Source of the DNA: Flavobacterium lacustre
GTDB taxonomy: Bacteria; Bacteroidota; Bacteroidia; Flavobacteriales; Flavobacteriaceae
Length of the DNA: 64,000 nucleotides
NCBI RefSeq assembly: GCF_027474525.2
Contig: NZ_CP114882.2
Span: 744,001 to 808,000, forward strand
Reading direction: 5' to 3'
Both the position numbers and the translations under genes were made by a program. The notes beneath the pieces are model-generated. The model did not search any database. It saw only the letters and a list, made by a program, of their open reading frames with translations, and was not told the origin of the DNA. Positions 10,188 to 20,070 of this stretch are shown here, piece by piece (the stretch's first letter is position 1; each line of letters starts with the position of its first letter).

Positions 10188-10266
10188 TTTAGAATAATTT
10201 TATTTAAAACTACTTTAAAACTCCACGAAACTAATTAAGTATTGTTACAACAATTCTAACAGGTAC

Positions 10267-10301
10267 AAAAAAAAAGTAACTCCAATAAAACAAGGAGTTA
10301 C
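10267..10301 (-). terminator. Rho-independent terminator of the hybrid regulator gene
   Basis: GTAACTCC (10276-10283) pairs with GGAGTTAC (10294-10301). On the minus strand the hairpin is followed by a run of nine U residues (A-run at 10267-10275). It lies just downstream of the regulator stop. Confidence 0.75.
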
Positions 10302-10384
10302 GAAATAAATTTATCTAAAAATCGATATTAAAATGTACTTAAAATTATAATATCTATAAAAATGTTACATAGTTTATGAGCAAA

Positions 10385-13123
10385 TTAATTACTTCTGAAG
10401 TCTTTTGGAGTCAGTCCATATTTCGATTTAAAGGTAGTCGAGAAATAATTTGGAGAAGCAAAACCACAAGAATAGGCAATCTCTGATATATTCATTGAAG
10501 TTGAAATTAGTAATTCTTTTGCTTTCTCTAATCTAAAATTATTAATATAGTCACCAACACCTATACCTAAAACTGCTTTTACTTTTCTATAAAGTTGTAC
10601 TCTGGATATGTTTAATTTACTGGCAAGTTCTTCCACAGAAAAAGAAGATTCGTCAAGATTATTCTCTAATATTAAATTGATTTTATTTAAAAACTCTCTT
10701 TCAATTAAACTAAGACCGTCGTTTTCAATTTTATTTGTGTTATTAGTATAATAATAGCGTAACTTTTCTCTGTTAAATAATAAGCCTTTTATAGATTGTT
10801 TTAAAACTTTAAGATTAAATGGTTTGGTCAAAAATAAATCAGCTCCAACCTCTAATGATTTTATATAGGTATTATTATCATCCATTGCGGTTAAAATGAT
10901 TACTGGTATATGGGAAGTAATCATGTTCGTTTTCAAGGCTTCACAAATTTGAAAACCATCTTTTTCTGGCAAATTCAAATCACAAACAACAATGTCTGGA
11001 ATCAATTCTAAGGCCTTTTCAATCGCTTTAATTCCATTAGATCTGATAACCGTGTAATCATCTTTTAGTTTTACAGCAATAAAATCTAATAAATCAGGAT
11101 TATCTTCAATAATTAAAATCGAATGTTTATTTTCTGTAATTAGAGACGTCGCGCTAGGTGTTAATTCTGTATCCAAATACTCATATCCATTTTCACTATC
11201 TAATATATAATTACTTTCATCAATAATTTTAGATTCATCTAGATGGCTCTTACCAATTTTCAAATAAACCGAAAATTCAGCACCATTGATTGACTTAACT
11301 TCGATAAAACCTTGGTGTAAGTCAACAAAATTTTTAGATAAGTTTAATCCAATTCCGGAACCATTTTTAGAGTTGTTAGAACCTTGAAAAAAGGGATTAA
11401 AAATTTGATTTATTTCTTGTTCAGGAATACCAATCCCCGAATCTTTAAAATTAATTTTAACACTCTCTTTATCGTTCTCTGTACTTATTTTAATTTCAAT
11501 TTTCCCTCCATCAGGTGTAAACTTGAAGCAATTAGACAATAAATTATAATACACCTTGTCCATTAGATTTGGATCAAAATAAACGTCTAATGCTTCATTA
11601 TCTGTTACAATGGTATAATTAATGTTTCTTTTGTTAGCCTCTCCTTTGAACTCTTTAAACATATTTACTGAAAATTTCCAAAGATTATTCTTTGATAATT
11701 TTATAGTGAAATTTTTATCTTCAACTTTTCTAAAATCTAATAATTGGTTAATCAGTCGAAGTAGTCGCAAAGAATTATTATACATAATATCTAAATCCTT
11801 TTTGACAGAAATACTTTTATTATGAAATTCATCGTGCAAAGATTCTACCGAACTCAATATCAAGGTTAAAGGGGTTTTAAATTCGTGTGATATTCCAGTA
11901 AAAAAATTAATTTTGGATTCATTACTTTCTTTCAGTCTCTCCACAAATTTTTCAATTTCATTCCTTTGACTGGTAATTTTAACATTATTTACCTCTAACT
12001 CCTGTTTCTTCTTTTTAATGGAATAAATAGAATAAATACTAAAAATAGCCAAACAGAATATTACAACCAAAAGAAAAATTAATATCTTAATAAGATTATA
12101 TAAGGTGAAATAATCTTTTTCCTGTTTTTCAATTACATTTTGTTGCGTTTCTATATTAGATTGCTGAACCGTAATTCTATCAAATTGATTACTCATTATA
12201 TCAGCATTTAAGGAATCAATCAAAATAGTATTTAGTATATTATTCTTAGGTACTATTTCTTTGTTGGCAAGTTTAATGGCAAGTTTAATGGCTTCGCTAC
12301 CTCCTGTTGGATATAATATGGTAGCCGTTAACCTTCCGTCTTTAACAGCTTGAATACCTCCATTTGGGTCATTCAATCCATCTATCCCAATAAATTTTAT
12401 TTTATTTTCTCTGCCTTTTTGTTTGGCTACCTCCCATGCTTGAAGCGCAATATTATCATTAAAAGCAAAAACATAATCTATTTTTGGCATTCTATCCAGC
12501 AGCTTACTAAAATCGTTATTAAGGGATCCTAGATCCTTTGCGGTTATATTTACCGCATTAATATTGGGGTATTGATCTATAATTTGTTTGAAACCTAAAC
12601 TTCTCTCTAAGCCTGGAGAAATATCTGTAGTCGCCTTAATTTCAACAATATTTGCATGAGCCTTAGACATCGAAACGATATATTTCCCAGCGATATGACC
12701 AACCTCTACGTTATCTGCTCCTAAAAATGAAGCATAATTGGTTGTATTAACCTTTCTGTCGACAATAATTACAGGAATACCTTTTTTATTTGCTTTTTCA
12801 ATTACTGGTACAATTGAATCTGATCCATAGGGCGCTACAATGATAACATCCAATTGGTCATCAATCATTTTTTCAATATCTTCAATCTGCTTTTTAGTAC
12901 TACTATTAGCATTATAAATAGTCAAGTCGATTTCTGGATGAAGAGAAGCTTCGACTTTGACGGTATTATCCATCGATTTCCTCCAGCTATCATCCTCAGA
13001 TATACTTTGAGAAAATCCAATCGAAATAGTTTGTTGATCTTTAGTATTTGAATTACAGGAAAACAATGTAATTAGTACTAATATTAGATATATTCTTCTT
13101 GACATAAAATTTGAGGTATTCAT
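10385..13123 (-). CDS. Hybrid two-component system regulator (sugar-binding sensor, histidine kinase, receiver, AraC DNA-binding domain)
   Basis: This 912-residue protein combines a whole signalling path. It has a signal peptide with LFSC (Cys23), then a LacI/ribose-binding-protein-like type I periplasmic domain at about 32-315. A coiled stretch and one membrane segment (about 345-370) follow. The HisKA domain has His413 in ISHEFKTPL and the ATPase domain has DSGIGIP and GSGIGL. The receiver has phosphoacceptor Asp715 (VVCDLNLPE) and Lys767, and an AraC-type HTH ends the protein. Established knowledge: BT1754 of Bacteroides thetaiotaomicron has this architecture, binds fructose and controls a fructan locus. 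Location beside GH32 and SusC/D genes supports the same role here. The start could instead be Met7 (13105). Confidence 0.95.
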   Translation of the reverse strand: MNTSNFMSRRIYLILVLITLFSCNSNTKDQQTISIGFSQSISEDDSWRKSMDNTVKVEASLHPEIDLTIYNANSSTKKQIEDIEKMIDDQLDVIIVAPYGSDSIVPVIEKANKKGIPVIIVDRKVNTTNYASFLGADNVEVGHIAGKYIVSMSKAHANIVEIKATTDISPGLERSLGFKQIIDQYPNINAVNITAKDLGSLNNDFSKLLDRMPKIDYVFAFNDNIALQAWEVAKQKGRENKIKFIGIDGLNDPNGGIQAVKDGRLTATILYPTGGSEAIKLAIKLANKEIVPKNNILNTILIDSLNADIMSNQFDRITVQQSNIETQQNVIEKQEKDYFTLYNLIKILIFLLVVIFCLAIFSIYSIYSIKKKKQELEVNNVKITSQRNEIEKFVERLKESNESKINFFTGISHEFKTPLTLILSSVESLHDEFHNKSISVKKDLDIMYNNSLRLLRLINQLLDFRKVEDKNFTIKLSKNNLWKFSVNMFKEFKGEANKRNINYTIVTDNEALDVYFDPNLMDKVYYNLLSNCFKFTPDGGKIEIKISTENDKESVKINFKDSGIGIPEQEINQIFNPFFQGSNNSKNGSGIGLNLSKNFVDLHQGFIEVKSINGAEFSVYLKIGKSHLDESKIIDESNYILDSENGYEYLDTELTPSATSLITENKHSILIIEDNPDLLDFIAVKLKDDYTVIRSNGIKAIEKALELIPDIVVCDLNLPEKDGFQICEALKTNMITSHIPVIILTAMDDNNTYIKSLEVGADLFLTKPFNLKVLKQSIKGLLFNREKLRYYYTNNTNKIENDGLSLIEREFLNKINLILENNLDESSFSVEELASKLNISRVQLYRKVKAVLGIGVGDYINNFRLEKAKELLISTSMNISEIAYSCGFASPNYFSTTFKSKYGLTPKDFRSN

Positions 13124-13520
13124 AAAATTTATATTGAGTACGCTAAGAATTTAATTTCACTAAGTAAGTCTTACTTTTCATAAAATTTTTTAAAAATAAT
13201 GCACTCTATAAAAGAGGTTAGTACTATTGAGCAATTATTTTTAATTAGGTGATTTAATAAGCTAAATCAAAAGTTAAACAAAAGTAATTATATTTATAAT
13301 AAATTAAGAATTTTATATAAATTTCTTTAATTATCGTTAAGAATCCTAATTTAAAAATTATTTCTCTTATTCTTTATGATTTAATATATATAAAAAACCT
13401 AAAATTATTTTTGAAAAAACAACATTTATTTGCCAATAGTAACTATATAGCAACAGTATACTAAAGCTATGGATAGTGTATTAAAACGCATAAAATGAAA
13501 CAAAACAAGTAAGAGCATGT
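13124..13520. other. AT-rich region upstream of the hybrid regulator
   Basis: No ORF of note is present. It contains the conserved block at 13457-13494. The rest is AT-rich sequence without recognisable repeats. Confidence 0.5.
13457..13494. promoter_or_regulatory. Conserved block upstream of the hybrid regulator (copy 2)
   Basis: TATACT, GCTA, AGTGTATTAAA and CATAAA occur in the same order and orientation as in the block at 7312-7347. Spacers between them differ by one or two bases. It lies 334 bp upstream of the regulator start, so autoregulation is possible but unproven. Confidence 0.4.
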
Positions 13521-13697
13521 GTGTATCCAAAAGATGTACAAAACATCACAGAAAAGACATATCGACAAGGAAGATTGTATTTTAACAAAATCAAAAAGGA
13601 TCTTAACAAAGAACCCCATCAATTGATTTCAATTGAGGAGTTCTGCAAGTATTCAGGTCTTCAAATGGAGCATATTTTGAGATGCATTGTAGGATAG
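13521..13697 (+). pseudogene. Small ORF or gene remnant (58 codons, no ATG)
   Basis: The frame begins GTG TAT CCA and ends at TAG 13695-13697. It reads YPKDVQNITEKTYRQGRL at the start, has IEEFCKYSGL near residues 40-50, and ends RCIVG. From memory this pattern (PKD-Q-hTGKS-RQ, then EFC-Y-G) matches a family of small Bacteroidota proteins of unknown function. No ATG lies in frame before the upstream stop (TAA 13491), only GTG 13521. A plus-strand terminator lies further on at 13945-13990. It could be a short gene with a GTG start or a 5'-truncated remnant of a formerly larger insertion. Confidence 0.4.
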
Positions 13698-14053
13698 CAA
13701 GATTCATCAGCGATTAGTCTAATCAAGTATAACTATAAGTAACCAGTTCAATAAATAGTACGATTATCTTGAATTAAGTCTTTCAAATCAAAGTGAAATT
13801 TTGTATCTTAAATATATAAAAAGGGTATAAAACGAATTAAACTGACAGGGGTACAATTCAAGGCACTTTGAAGAAAATTACTAAAAAACTAGTGAAATCA
13901 AGCTATAAGGAGATTTTAGAGACGCCCATCTTCTCCACATTTGTAAACCACAATTACTTATTACAAAGTAATTTGCGGTTTTTTTATTTTAACCAAAAAC
14001 ACGTTTCAATCCGAAATCGTATAATTTCAAAGAATCTTTTCTACAAAAAATTA
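13698..14053. other. Gap between the small ORF and mtgA
   Basis: About 355 bp without a supported gene. A plus-strand frame beginning at 13868 runs into antisense mtgA and is not supported. The only clear structure is the hairpin at 13945-13983. The region may be eroded mobile or accessory DNA. Confidence 0.4.
13945..13990 (+). terminator. Terminator-like hairpin on the plus strand
   Basis: AAACC-ACAA-TTACTT pairs imperfectly with AAGTAA-TTTGC-GGTTT and is followed by a T-run on the plus strand. The T-run orientation fits plus-strand transcription, not mtgA. The only plus-strand candidate upstream is the small ORF at 13521. Confidence 0.5.
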
Positions 14054-14794
14054 TCAATACTTGATTTTACCAATATGTCGCATTACGCGAACAATTCTGG
14101 CTTTTCGATTATTGATGTAGGAAGAGGAACCTGTAGCTTTATATTTCCTTGGATTAGGCAAAATAGCCGCAATTCCGGCAGCTTGCATCGGCGTAAGACT
14201 GGAAGCATCTTTTCTGTACCAATATTGAGTTGCTGCTTGCGCTCCGTATATTCCGTCTCCCATTTCGATACTATTCAAATACACCTCCATGATACGCTCT
14301 TTACCCCAAATTAATTCTATTAAAACGGTAAAATAAGCTTCTAATCCTTTTCTGAAATAACTTCGGCCTTGCCAAAGAAATACATTTTTGGCGGTTTGCT
14401 GTGAAATAGTACTTCCTCCTTTTATTCTTCTCCCTCTTTCGTTGTTCTTGTAGGCTTTTTGAAGTGCATTAAAATCAAACCCGTTATGCGTAAGAAAAGT
14501 TCCGTCCTCACTGGCTATAACGGCTTTTTGCAAATTCATAGAAAGATTTTCAATAGGTTCCCAATCATGACTGTAATACACTTCTTTACCGGCTGCTTTA
14601 TTTTCGATGGCACGAATTACCATTAAAGGAGTAAATGGCACTGGGACGAATTTAAAAAGCAGGACGAAAAAAAGTGATAATCCGAAGAACCATAAAAGTG
14701 CCTTAAACAAAAACCGCTTCACTTTATCCATAAGGCCTAGCGTTTCTTTTTTTTGAGGTTGTCTTGTTTTTTTTGGTGTTATTTTTGTTGCCAT
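14054..14794 (-). CDS. mtgA: Monofunctional peptidoglycan glycosyltransferase
   Basis: This is 246 residues of GT51 family and polymerises lipid II into glycan strands at the inner membrane. After a basic N-terminus there is one membrane segment (about 27-45). The GT51 motifs follow: [14 protein letters not shown] with catalytic Glu, [13 protein letters not shown], and [18 protein letters not shown]. There is no transpeptidase domain, so it is the monofunctional type. The start is ATG 14794, which overlaps the stop of the upstream oxidoreductase (TAATG). The frame stays open a further 25 codons upstream but those residues lie inside the neighbouring gene and look unnatural. The TAATG overlap suggests translational coupling. 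Confidence 0.94.
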   Translation of the reverse strand: MATKITPKKTRQPQKKETLGLMDKVKRFLFKALLWFFGLSLFFVLLFKFVPVPFTPLMVIRAIENKAAGKEVYYSHDWEPIENLSMNLQKAVIASEDGTFLTHNGFDFNALQKAYKNNERGRRIKGGSTISQQTAKNVFLWQGRSYFRKGLEAYFTVLIELIWGKERIMEVYLNSIEMGDGIYGAQAATQYWYRKDASSLTPMQAAGIAAILPNPRKYKATGSSSYINNRKARIVRVMRHIGKIKY

Positions 14795-15906
14795 TATACT
14801 AATTCTGCTAATTCTGTTCCTATTAAACTTCCTATTGCCACTCCCATTCCTCCTAATCGTACCCCACAATATACGTTTTCTGATAATTGTGAAACGATTG
14901 GATTTTTACTGGTCCCAACTCCCATAATACCGCTCCAACGATGGGCGATTTCAACTTTTCGATTAGGCAAAATTACTTCTTTTAATAATTGTTCCAATTT
15001 ATTTTGAATAATTTCTGTTTGTCCAAACGCTGTAGTTGTTTCCGTTTCAAAATCAAGATTTCGTCCTCCTCCCAGCAAAATTCTATCATCAATGTTCCTA
15101 AAATAATAATAACCTTTATCTAAATGAAAGGTTCCTTTTATATCTAAATTTGTTATTGGCTCTGTAATCAAGACTTGCGCTCTGGCAGGTTTCACAGCAC
15201 CATTGGTCAAGGAATTTGCAAAACCATTAGTAGCAAATAACAGTTTTTTGGAAGTGAAACTAAAATTTCCCAGCGCCACTTCAACTCCTTTTTCTGATTC
15301 AAAATAAGAAGTTACTGTTTGTTGATTCAATATTAATATATTTTCGGAAACGGCTTGTTTTAGCAAAGCCTGCATCATATTTCCGGTATCTATTTGTGCT
15401 TCAAATGGGTTAAAAACTGAATATTCATGAATTCCTTTAAATTCAAAACGATCAACTTCTTTGGTAAAAACATCCGTTTTAAACAGTGGTCTCAGAATTT
15501 CATTTATTAATGGTAATCTAGCCAAACATTCGTGGTAGGTGCTTTCGTCTTCTTTTAAAAATAACTCATAACCGCCAAATGGTTTAAAATCAATTACAGT
15601 ATCACTTAGTCTTTTTCGCAACAATTGCAGTCCCTGCCAACGTTTTTGAACGAGACGAAAAACATCCTCTTCCGAATGGTTTTTTAAATCATCTATAATT
15701 TCCGAAAGGCTTCCAAAACAGGCAAATCCAGCATTTTTTGTACTGGCTCCTTGTGGCAACATTCCTTTTTCTAACACTAAAATTTTACTGTCCGGAAATT
15801 TTTCGCGCAAGCGCAATGCAGCATGTAAACCCACGATTCCGCTTCCAACAATCGTATAATCTACCTGGGTAAACCAATTTTTTAATTCCCAATAGCTGAG
15901 TTGCAT
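14794..15906 (-). CDS. FAD-dependent amine/amino-acid oxidoreductase (DAO family)
   Basis: The protein is 370 residues. The N-terminus carries the Rossmann dinucleotide motif [16 protein letters not shown], and a [13 protein letters not shown] segment follows that is typical of DAO-family FAD enzymes related to gamma-glutamylputrescine oxidase or glycine oxidase. The C-terminal FAD-contact region appears as [17 protein letters not shown] and [13 protein letters not shown]. The substrate cannot be assigned. It is translationally coupled to mtgA by a TAATG overlap, although no functional link is evident. Confidence 0.88.
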   Translation of the reverse strand: MQLSYWELKNWFTQVDYTIVGSGIVGLHAALRLREKFPDSKILVLEKGMLPQGASTKNAGFACFGSLSEIIDDLKNHSEEDVFRLVQKRWQGLQLLRKRLSDTVIDFKPFGGYELFLKEDESTYHECLARLPLINEILRPLFKTDVFTKEVDRFEFKGIHEYSVFNPFEAQIDTGNMMQALLKQAVSENILILNQQTVTSYFESEKGVEVALGNFSFTSKKLLFATNGFANSLTNGAVKPARAQVLITEPITNLDIKGTFHLDKGYYYFRNIDDRILLGGGRNLDFETETTTAFGQTEIIQNKLEQLLKEVILPNRKVEIAHRWSGIMGVGTSKNPIVSQLSENVYCGVRLGGMGVAIGSLIGTELAELV

Positions 15907-16063
15907 CTGACTAATTTTTTATAAAAATAATATTTTTAGTCCACTAATAGGCTTCCCTTTATATTTTTTCAATAATAATGTTAAAAACAGAAGTTGTCTT
16001 AAATTGCCATGCAGATTTTAGAATATAATGAGTAATTTTAAACTCGTAAAAATAATTCTAATT

Positions 16064-17965
16064 ATGAAAAAAATACTGATTGTAACCTTAACACTGATGA
16101 GCTTGAATGCAATGGCGCAAAATGTAATGACTCCCGAACTGCTTTGGAAATTGGGAAGAGTAACTCCATTAGGAATTTCTAAAGACGGAAAAAATATTGT
16201 TTATCAAGTAGCAACTCCTTCGGTAGAAGAAAATAAATCGAATACAAAGTTCTACATTTTACCTGTGAATGGCGGAAACCCAACGGAAGTTGCCTCTACG
16301 AAAGAGCTTTTGAAGGATAAAAATACGTCTCCTGACGGAAAATATACCGTTTATAATGAAGCCGTAAAAATCGACAAAGTACATGGAAAAGATTTTTATC
16401 CTGAACTAGAAAAATCGAATGTTCAAATTTATAATGGTCTAGACTATCGCCATTGGGACACTTGGAATGAAGGGACATTCAATCATGTTTTTTATAAAGA
16501 AAATAAAGAAGGTGCTACTGGAATTGACATTTTGAAAGGAGAAAATTTTGATAGTCCACAAAAACCTTTTGGAGGAGATGAAGATTACATTTGGTCTCCG
16601 GACAGCAAAAGCATTCTTTATGTATGCAAGAAAAAAGCAGGAACACAATATGCCATTTCTACTAATACTAATATTTATGAATACAATTTAGAAACAGGAA
16701 AAACCAGCAATAGAACCGAAGAAAACCTAGGTTACGACATTGCTCCACAGTTTTCACCAAGCGGGAATTTAACTTGGTTACAAATGAAACGTGACGGTTA
16801 TGAAGCCGATAAAAATGATTTGATTGTTAGCTTCAAAGGGATGAAAATCAACTTAACAGCTAATTGGGATGGTAGTGTTGATAATTATATGTGGAGTGCT
16901 GATGGTAAAAAAATCTATTTTGTAGCTCCAATCGACGGAACAAAACAGTTATTTGAAGTTAATTTTCCGGGCTTGACCAAAATAGCCATAAATGTACACC
17001 AGATTACCAATGGTGATTTTGACGTGAATGATTTAGTAGGTTTTTCAGGTGATAACCTAATTGTTACTCGAACAGATATGAATCATGCAGCGGAAATTTT
17101 TTCTTATAATTTAAAGAAAAACAGTTGGAAACAATTGTCAAATGTAAATACGGCAACATATAATTCATTGACATTAAGCAAAACCAAAAAACGTTATGTT
17201 ACCACTACTGATGGTAAAAAAATGTTGGTTTGGGTGATTCTTCCGCCAAATTTTGATGCCACAAAAAAATATCCTACGCTTTTATTCTGTCAAGGCGGCC
17301 CACAGTCCCCTCTGACACAAAGCTATTCATTTCGTTGGAATTTCTCTTTAATGGCAGCAAATGGTTATGTTATTATTGCACCAAACCGTCGTGGAATGCA
17401 AGGACACGGCGTAGCCTGGAACGAGCAAATAAGCACAGATTGGGGCGGACAAGTAATGGATGATTATTTATCGGCTATTGATGATGTGTCCAAAGAAAAT
17501 TATGTAGACAAAGCAAGATTAGGCTGTGTAGGCGCAAGCTACGGAGGCTATTCTGTGTTTTATTTAGCCGGAATTCACAACAACAGATTCAAAACGTTTA
17601 TTGCTCATGATGGCGTTTTTAATACTCAAAGTATGTTTGGGACAACCGAAGAAGTTTTCTTTAATAACTGGGATTTTGGCGGAGCTTATTGGGAAAAAGA
17701 AAATGCAGTGGCTCAAAAAAGCTACACTATATTCAACCCAATTACTTTGGTTGATAAATGGAATACTCCTATTTTGATTATTCAGGGAGGAAATGATTTT
17801 CGGGTTCCTATCGGACAATCGCAAGAGGCGTTTCAAGCAGCACAATTGCGAGGAATAAAAAGTAGATTTTTGTACTTTCCTGAGGAAAACCATTGGGTTT
17901 TGAAACCTCAAAATGCACAAGTTTGGCAAAAGGAATTTTACAAATGGCTAAAAGAGACCTTATAA
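16064..17965 (+). CDS. S9-family serine peptidase (dipeptidyl/acylaminoacyl peptidase type)
   Basis: From ATG 16064 the protein is 633 residues and begins with a clean signal peptide (MKKILIVTLTLMSLNAMAQ). An ATG 12 codons upstream (16028) would place residues ahead of the signal, so the later start is preferred. A WD/propeller-like domain covers about 40-370. The alpha/beta-hydrolase domain holds the triad: Ser in GASYGGY, Asp in GGNDFRVP and His in EENHWV. It is probably exported to the periplasm and involved in peptide catabolism. It stands alone and is followed by two terminator hairpins. Confidence 0.93.
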   Translation: MKKILIVTLTLMSLNAMAQNVMTPELLWKLGRVTPLGISKDGKNIVYQVATPSVEENKSNTKFYILPVNGGNPTEVASTKELLKDKNTSPDGKYTVYNEAVKIDKVHGKDFYPELEKSNVQIYNGLDYRHWDTWNEGTFNHVFYKENKEGATGIDILKGENFDSPQKPFGGDEDYIWSPDSKSILYVCKKKAGTQYAISTNTNIYEYNLETGKTSNRTEENLGYDIAPQFSPSGNLTWLQMKRDGYEADKNDLIVSFKGMKINLTANWDGSVDNYMWSADGKKIYFVAPIDGTKQLFEVNFPGLTKIAINVHQITNGDFDVNDLVGFSGDNLIVTRTDMNHAAEIFSYNLKKNSWKQLSNVNTATYNSLTLSKTKKRYVTTTDGKKMLVWVILPPNFDATKKYPTLLFCQGGPQSPLTQSYSFRWNFSLMAANGYVIIAPNRRGMQGHGVAWNEQISTDWGGQVMDDYLSAIDDVSKENYVDKARLGCVGASYGGYSVFYLAGIHNNRFKTFIAHDGVFNTQSMFGTTEEVFFNNWDFGGAYWEKENAVAQKSYTIFNPITLVDKWNTPILIIQGGNDFRVPIGQSQEAFQAAQLRGIKSRFLYFPEENHWVLKPQNAQVWQKEFYKWLKETL

Positions 17966-17985
17966 AATACCTCCTTATACTAAAT

Positions 17986-18018
17986 AAAAAACCTCCCCAA
18001 TTTGGCGAGGTTTTTTTT
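17986..18018 (+). terminator. Terminator of the S9 peptidase gene
   Basis: AAAAAACCTC (17986-17995) pairs with GAGGTTTTTT (18007-18016), followed by further T residues. It lies 20 bp past the peptidase stop. Confidence 0.8.
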
Positions 18019-18081
18019 ATTCTACGCAAAAACATTCTGAAAAACTTAACTTTAAACGCTTTTGTAATCTTTATAAATAAC

Positions 18082-18111
18082 AAAAAACCTTACATCGCTG
18101 TAAGGTTTTTT
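18082..18111. terminator. Bidirectional terminator between the peptidase and accC
   Basis: A perfect 13-bp stem (AAAAAACCTTACA with its complement) closes a TCGC tetraloop. It has A-run and T-run flanks, so it can end transcription from both sides. It lies 18 bp from the accC stop. Confidence 0.85.
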
Positions 18112-18129
18112 AATAATTCATGGTATTTT

Positions 18130-19479
18130 CTATAGCTCCGGATCATTCATTTTGAACGTATCCATAAATGCTGTAGTATATTCTCCTGCTATATAACGAG
18201 GATCATCCATTAATTGTCTGTGAAAAGGAATAGTAGTTTTTACACCTTCAATCACAAATTCATCTAAAGCTCTTCTCATCTTACTGATTGCTTCTTCACG
18301 AGTTTGTGCAGTAGTAATCAACTTCGCAATCATTGAATCATAATTAGGTGGAATCGTGTAACCTGAATACACGTGTGTATCTAAACGTACTCCATGACCT
18401 CCCGGCATATGCAATGTCGTGATTTTTCCTGGTGATGGACGGAAATCATTATAAGGATCTTCTGCATTGATACGACATTCGATAGCATGCATTTGAGGCA
18501 AATAGTTTTTACCTGAAATTGGCACACCTGCTGCAACCAAAATTTGTTCGCGAATTAAATCGTAATCAATAACTTGTTCTGTAATTGGATGCTCTACTTG
18601 GATACGAGTATTCATTTCCATGAAATAGAAATTACGGTGTTTATCTACCAAAAATTCTACTGTTCCTGCACCTTCATATTTAATGTATTCAGCTGCTTTT
18701 ACTGCTGCTTCACCCATTTTTTGACGTAATTCGTCAGTCATAAAAGGAGAAGGAGTTTCTTCTGTCAGCTTTTGATGACGGCGTTGTACCGAACAATCTC
18801 TTTCTGATAGATGACATGCTTTTCCATAAGAATCCCCTACAATTTGAATTTCAATATGGCGTGGCTCCTCGATTAATTTCTCCAAATACATTCCGTCATT
18901 TCCAAAGGCTGCTGCCGATTCTTGACGGGCACTTTCCCAAGCTTTCAACAATTCATCTTCTTTCCAAACGGCACGCATTCCTTTTCCTCCACCTCCAGCA
19001 GTCGCTTTTAGCATTACAGGATAACCGAATTGTTTGGCTAATGATTCTGCTTGTTCGAAAGATTCTAAAATCCCTACAGAACCCGGAACACAAGGAACAC
19101 CTGCTTCAATCATAGTAGATTTAGCAGAAGCTTTATCTCCCATTCTATCAATCATTTCCGGAGAAGCTCCGATGAATTTGATACCGTGTTCTTGACATAT
19201 TTTAGAAAATTTAGCATTTTCAGAAAGAAATCCATAACCCGGGTGTATTGCATCTGCATTAGTAATCTCGGCAGCGGCAATAATATTTGACATCTTTAAA
19301 TAAGACAGATTACTTGGCGGTGGACCAATACAAACTGCTTCATCAGCAAACTTTACGTGAAGACTTTCCGCATCGGCAGTAGAATAAACAGCAACTGTTT
19401 TGATTCCCATTTCCTTGCAGGTTCTAATTACACGAAGTGCAATTTCTCCTCTATTTGCAATTAATATTTTTTTAAACAT
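18130..19479 (-). CDS. accC: Acetyl-CoA carboxylase, biotin carboxylase subunit
   Basis: The protein is 449 residues, the normal AccC length. It carboxylates biotin on AccB using ATP and bicarbonate, the first step of fatty-acid synthesis. Visible features are the N-terminal [12 protein letters not shown], the ATP-grasp loop [13 protein letters not shown], and [22 protein letters not shown] and [15 protein letters not shown]. It follows accB by 91 bp on the same strand. That gap holds an AT-rich tandem repeat. AccA and AccD are not in the window. Confidence 0.98.
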   Translation of the reverse strand: MFKKILIANRGEIALRVIRTCKEMGIKTVAVYSTADAESLHVKFADEAVCIGPPPSNLSYLKMSNIIAAAEITNADAIHPGYGFLSENAKFSKICQEHGIKFIGASPEMIDRMGDKASAKSTMIEAGVPCVPGSVGILESFEQAESLAKQFGYPVMLKATAGGGGKGMRAVWKEDELLKAWESARQESAAAFGNDGMYLEKLIEEPRHIEIQIVGDSYGKACHLSERDCSVQRRHQKLTEETPSPFMTDELRQKMGEAAVKAAEYIKYEGAGTVEFLVDKHRNFYFMEMNTRIQVEHPITEQVIDYDLIREQILVAAGVPISGKNYLPQMHAIECRINAEDPYNDFRPSPGKITTLHMPGGHGVRLDTHVYSGYTIPPNYDSMIAKLITTAQTREEAISKMRRALDEFVIEGVKTTIPFHRQLMDDPRYIAGEYTTAFMDTFKMNDPEL

Positions 19480-19486
19480 CTTTTTG

Positions 19487-19520
19487 AAATTATAAATTAT
19501 AAATTATAAATTTTAAATTA
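19487..19520. repeat. AT-rich tandem repeat in the accB-accC gap
   Basis: The 7-bp unit AAATTAT occurs about three times in a row, followed by related AT-rich sequence. It is non-coding and lies inside an otherwise compact operon. Confidence 0.6.
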
Positions 19521-19570
19521 GGTGAATGACAATACTAATTAATCATCCAAAATTCATCATTCAAAATTTC

Positions 19571-20047
19571 TTATGATGGATCTACTAAGAATAAAGGTTG
19601 GTCAAATTCAACTGGCGACATATCGTCTACCAATATTTTTACAATTTTACCTGATACTTCAGATTCAATCTCATTAAATAATTTCATTGCTTCAATAACA
19701 CAAAGTACATCTCCTTTAGCAATAGTTTTACCTACTTCTACAAACATTGGTTTGTCTGGTGATGGTTTTCTGTAAAATGTTCCAATAATTGGAGATTTTA
19801 TAGTAATTAGGTTAGAAACTTCGGCAACTGGTGCTTCTGGAGTTGGAGCAACTGGAGCGATTTGTTGAGGGGCTGCTTGCTGCAAAGTGTTTTGAGCTGG
19901 CATTTGCTGAACATACGTGGTTTCTGTTACATTCCCTTCTAAAGTTGTTCTAATGGTGATTTTAACATCATCCATCTCTAATTTAACTTCTGCAACTCCC
20001 GAATTTGCTACAAACTTGATTAGATTTTGAATTTCTTTTAAATCCAT
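19571..20047 (-). CDS. accB: Acetyl-CoA carboxylase biotin carboxyl carrier protein
   Basis: The protein is 158 residues. The N-terminal segment is followed by a Pro/Ala/Gln-rich linker (about 48-75), then a biotinyl domain. The biotin attachment Lys lies in EAMKL. The domain is complete through FDQPLFLV. It carries CO2 between AccC and the carboxyltransferase. It starts 23 bp after fabH and precedes accC, the common fabH-accB-accC order in this phylum. Confidence 0.97.
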   Translation of the reverse strand: MDLKEIQNLIKFVANSGVAEVKLEMDDVKITIRTTLEGNVTETTYVQQMPAQNTLQQAAPQQIAPVAPTPEAPVAEVSNLITIKSPIIGTFYRKPSPDKPMFVEVGKTIAKGDVLCVIEAMKLFNEIESEVSGKIVKILVDDMSPVEFDQPLFLVDPS

Positions 20048-20070
20048 AATTATTTGTTTTTAGTTTAAAT

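Noticed and set aside
13868..14314. 148-codon plus-strand frame
   Set aside because: Most of it is antisense to mtgA, which has clear GT51 motifs, and it crosses the terminator-like hairpin at 13945-13990.
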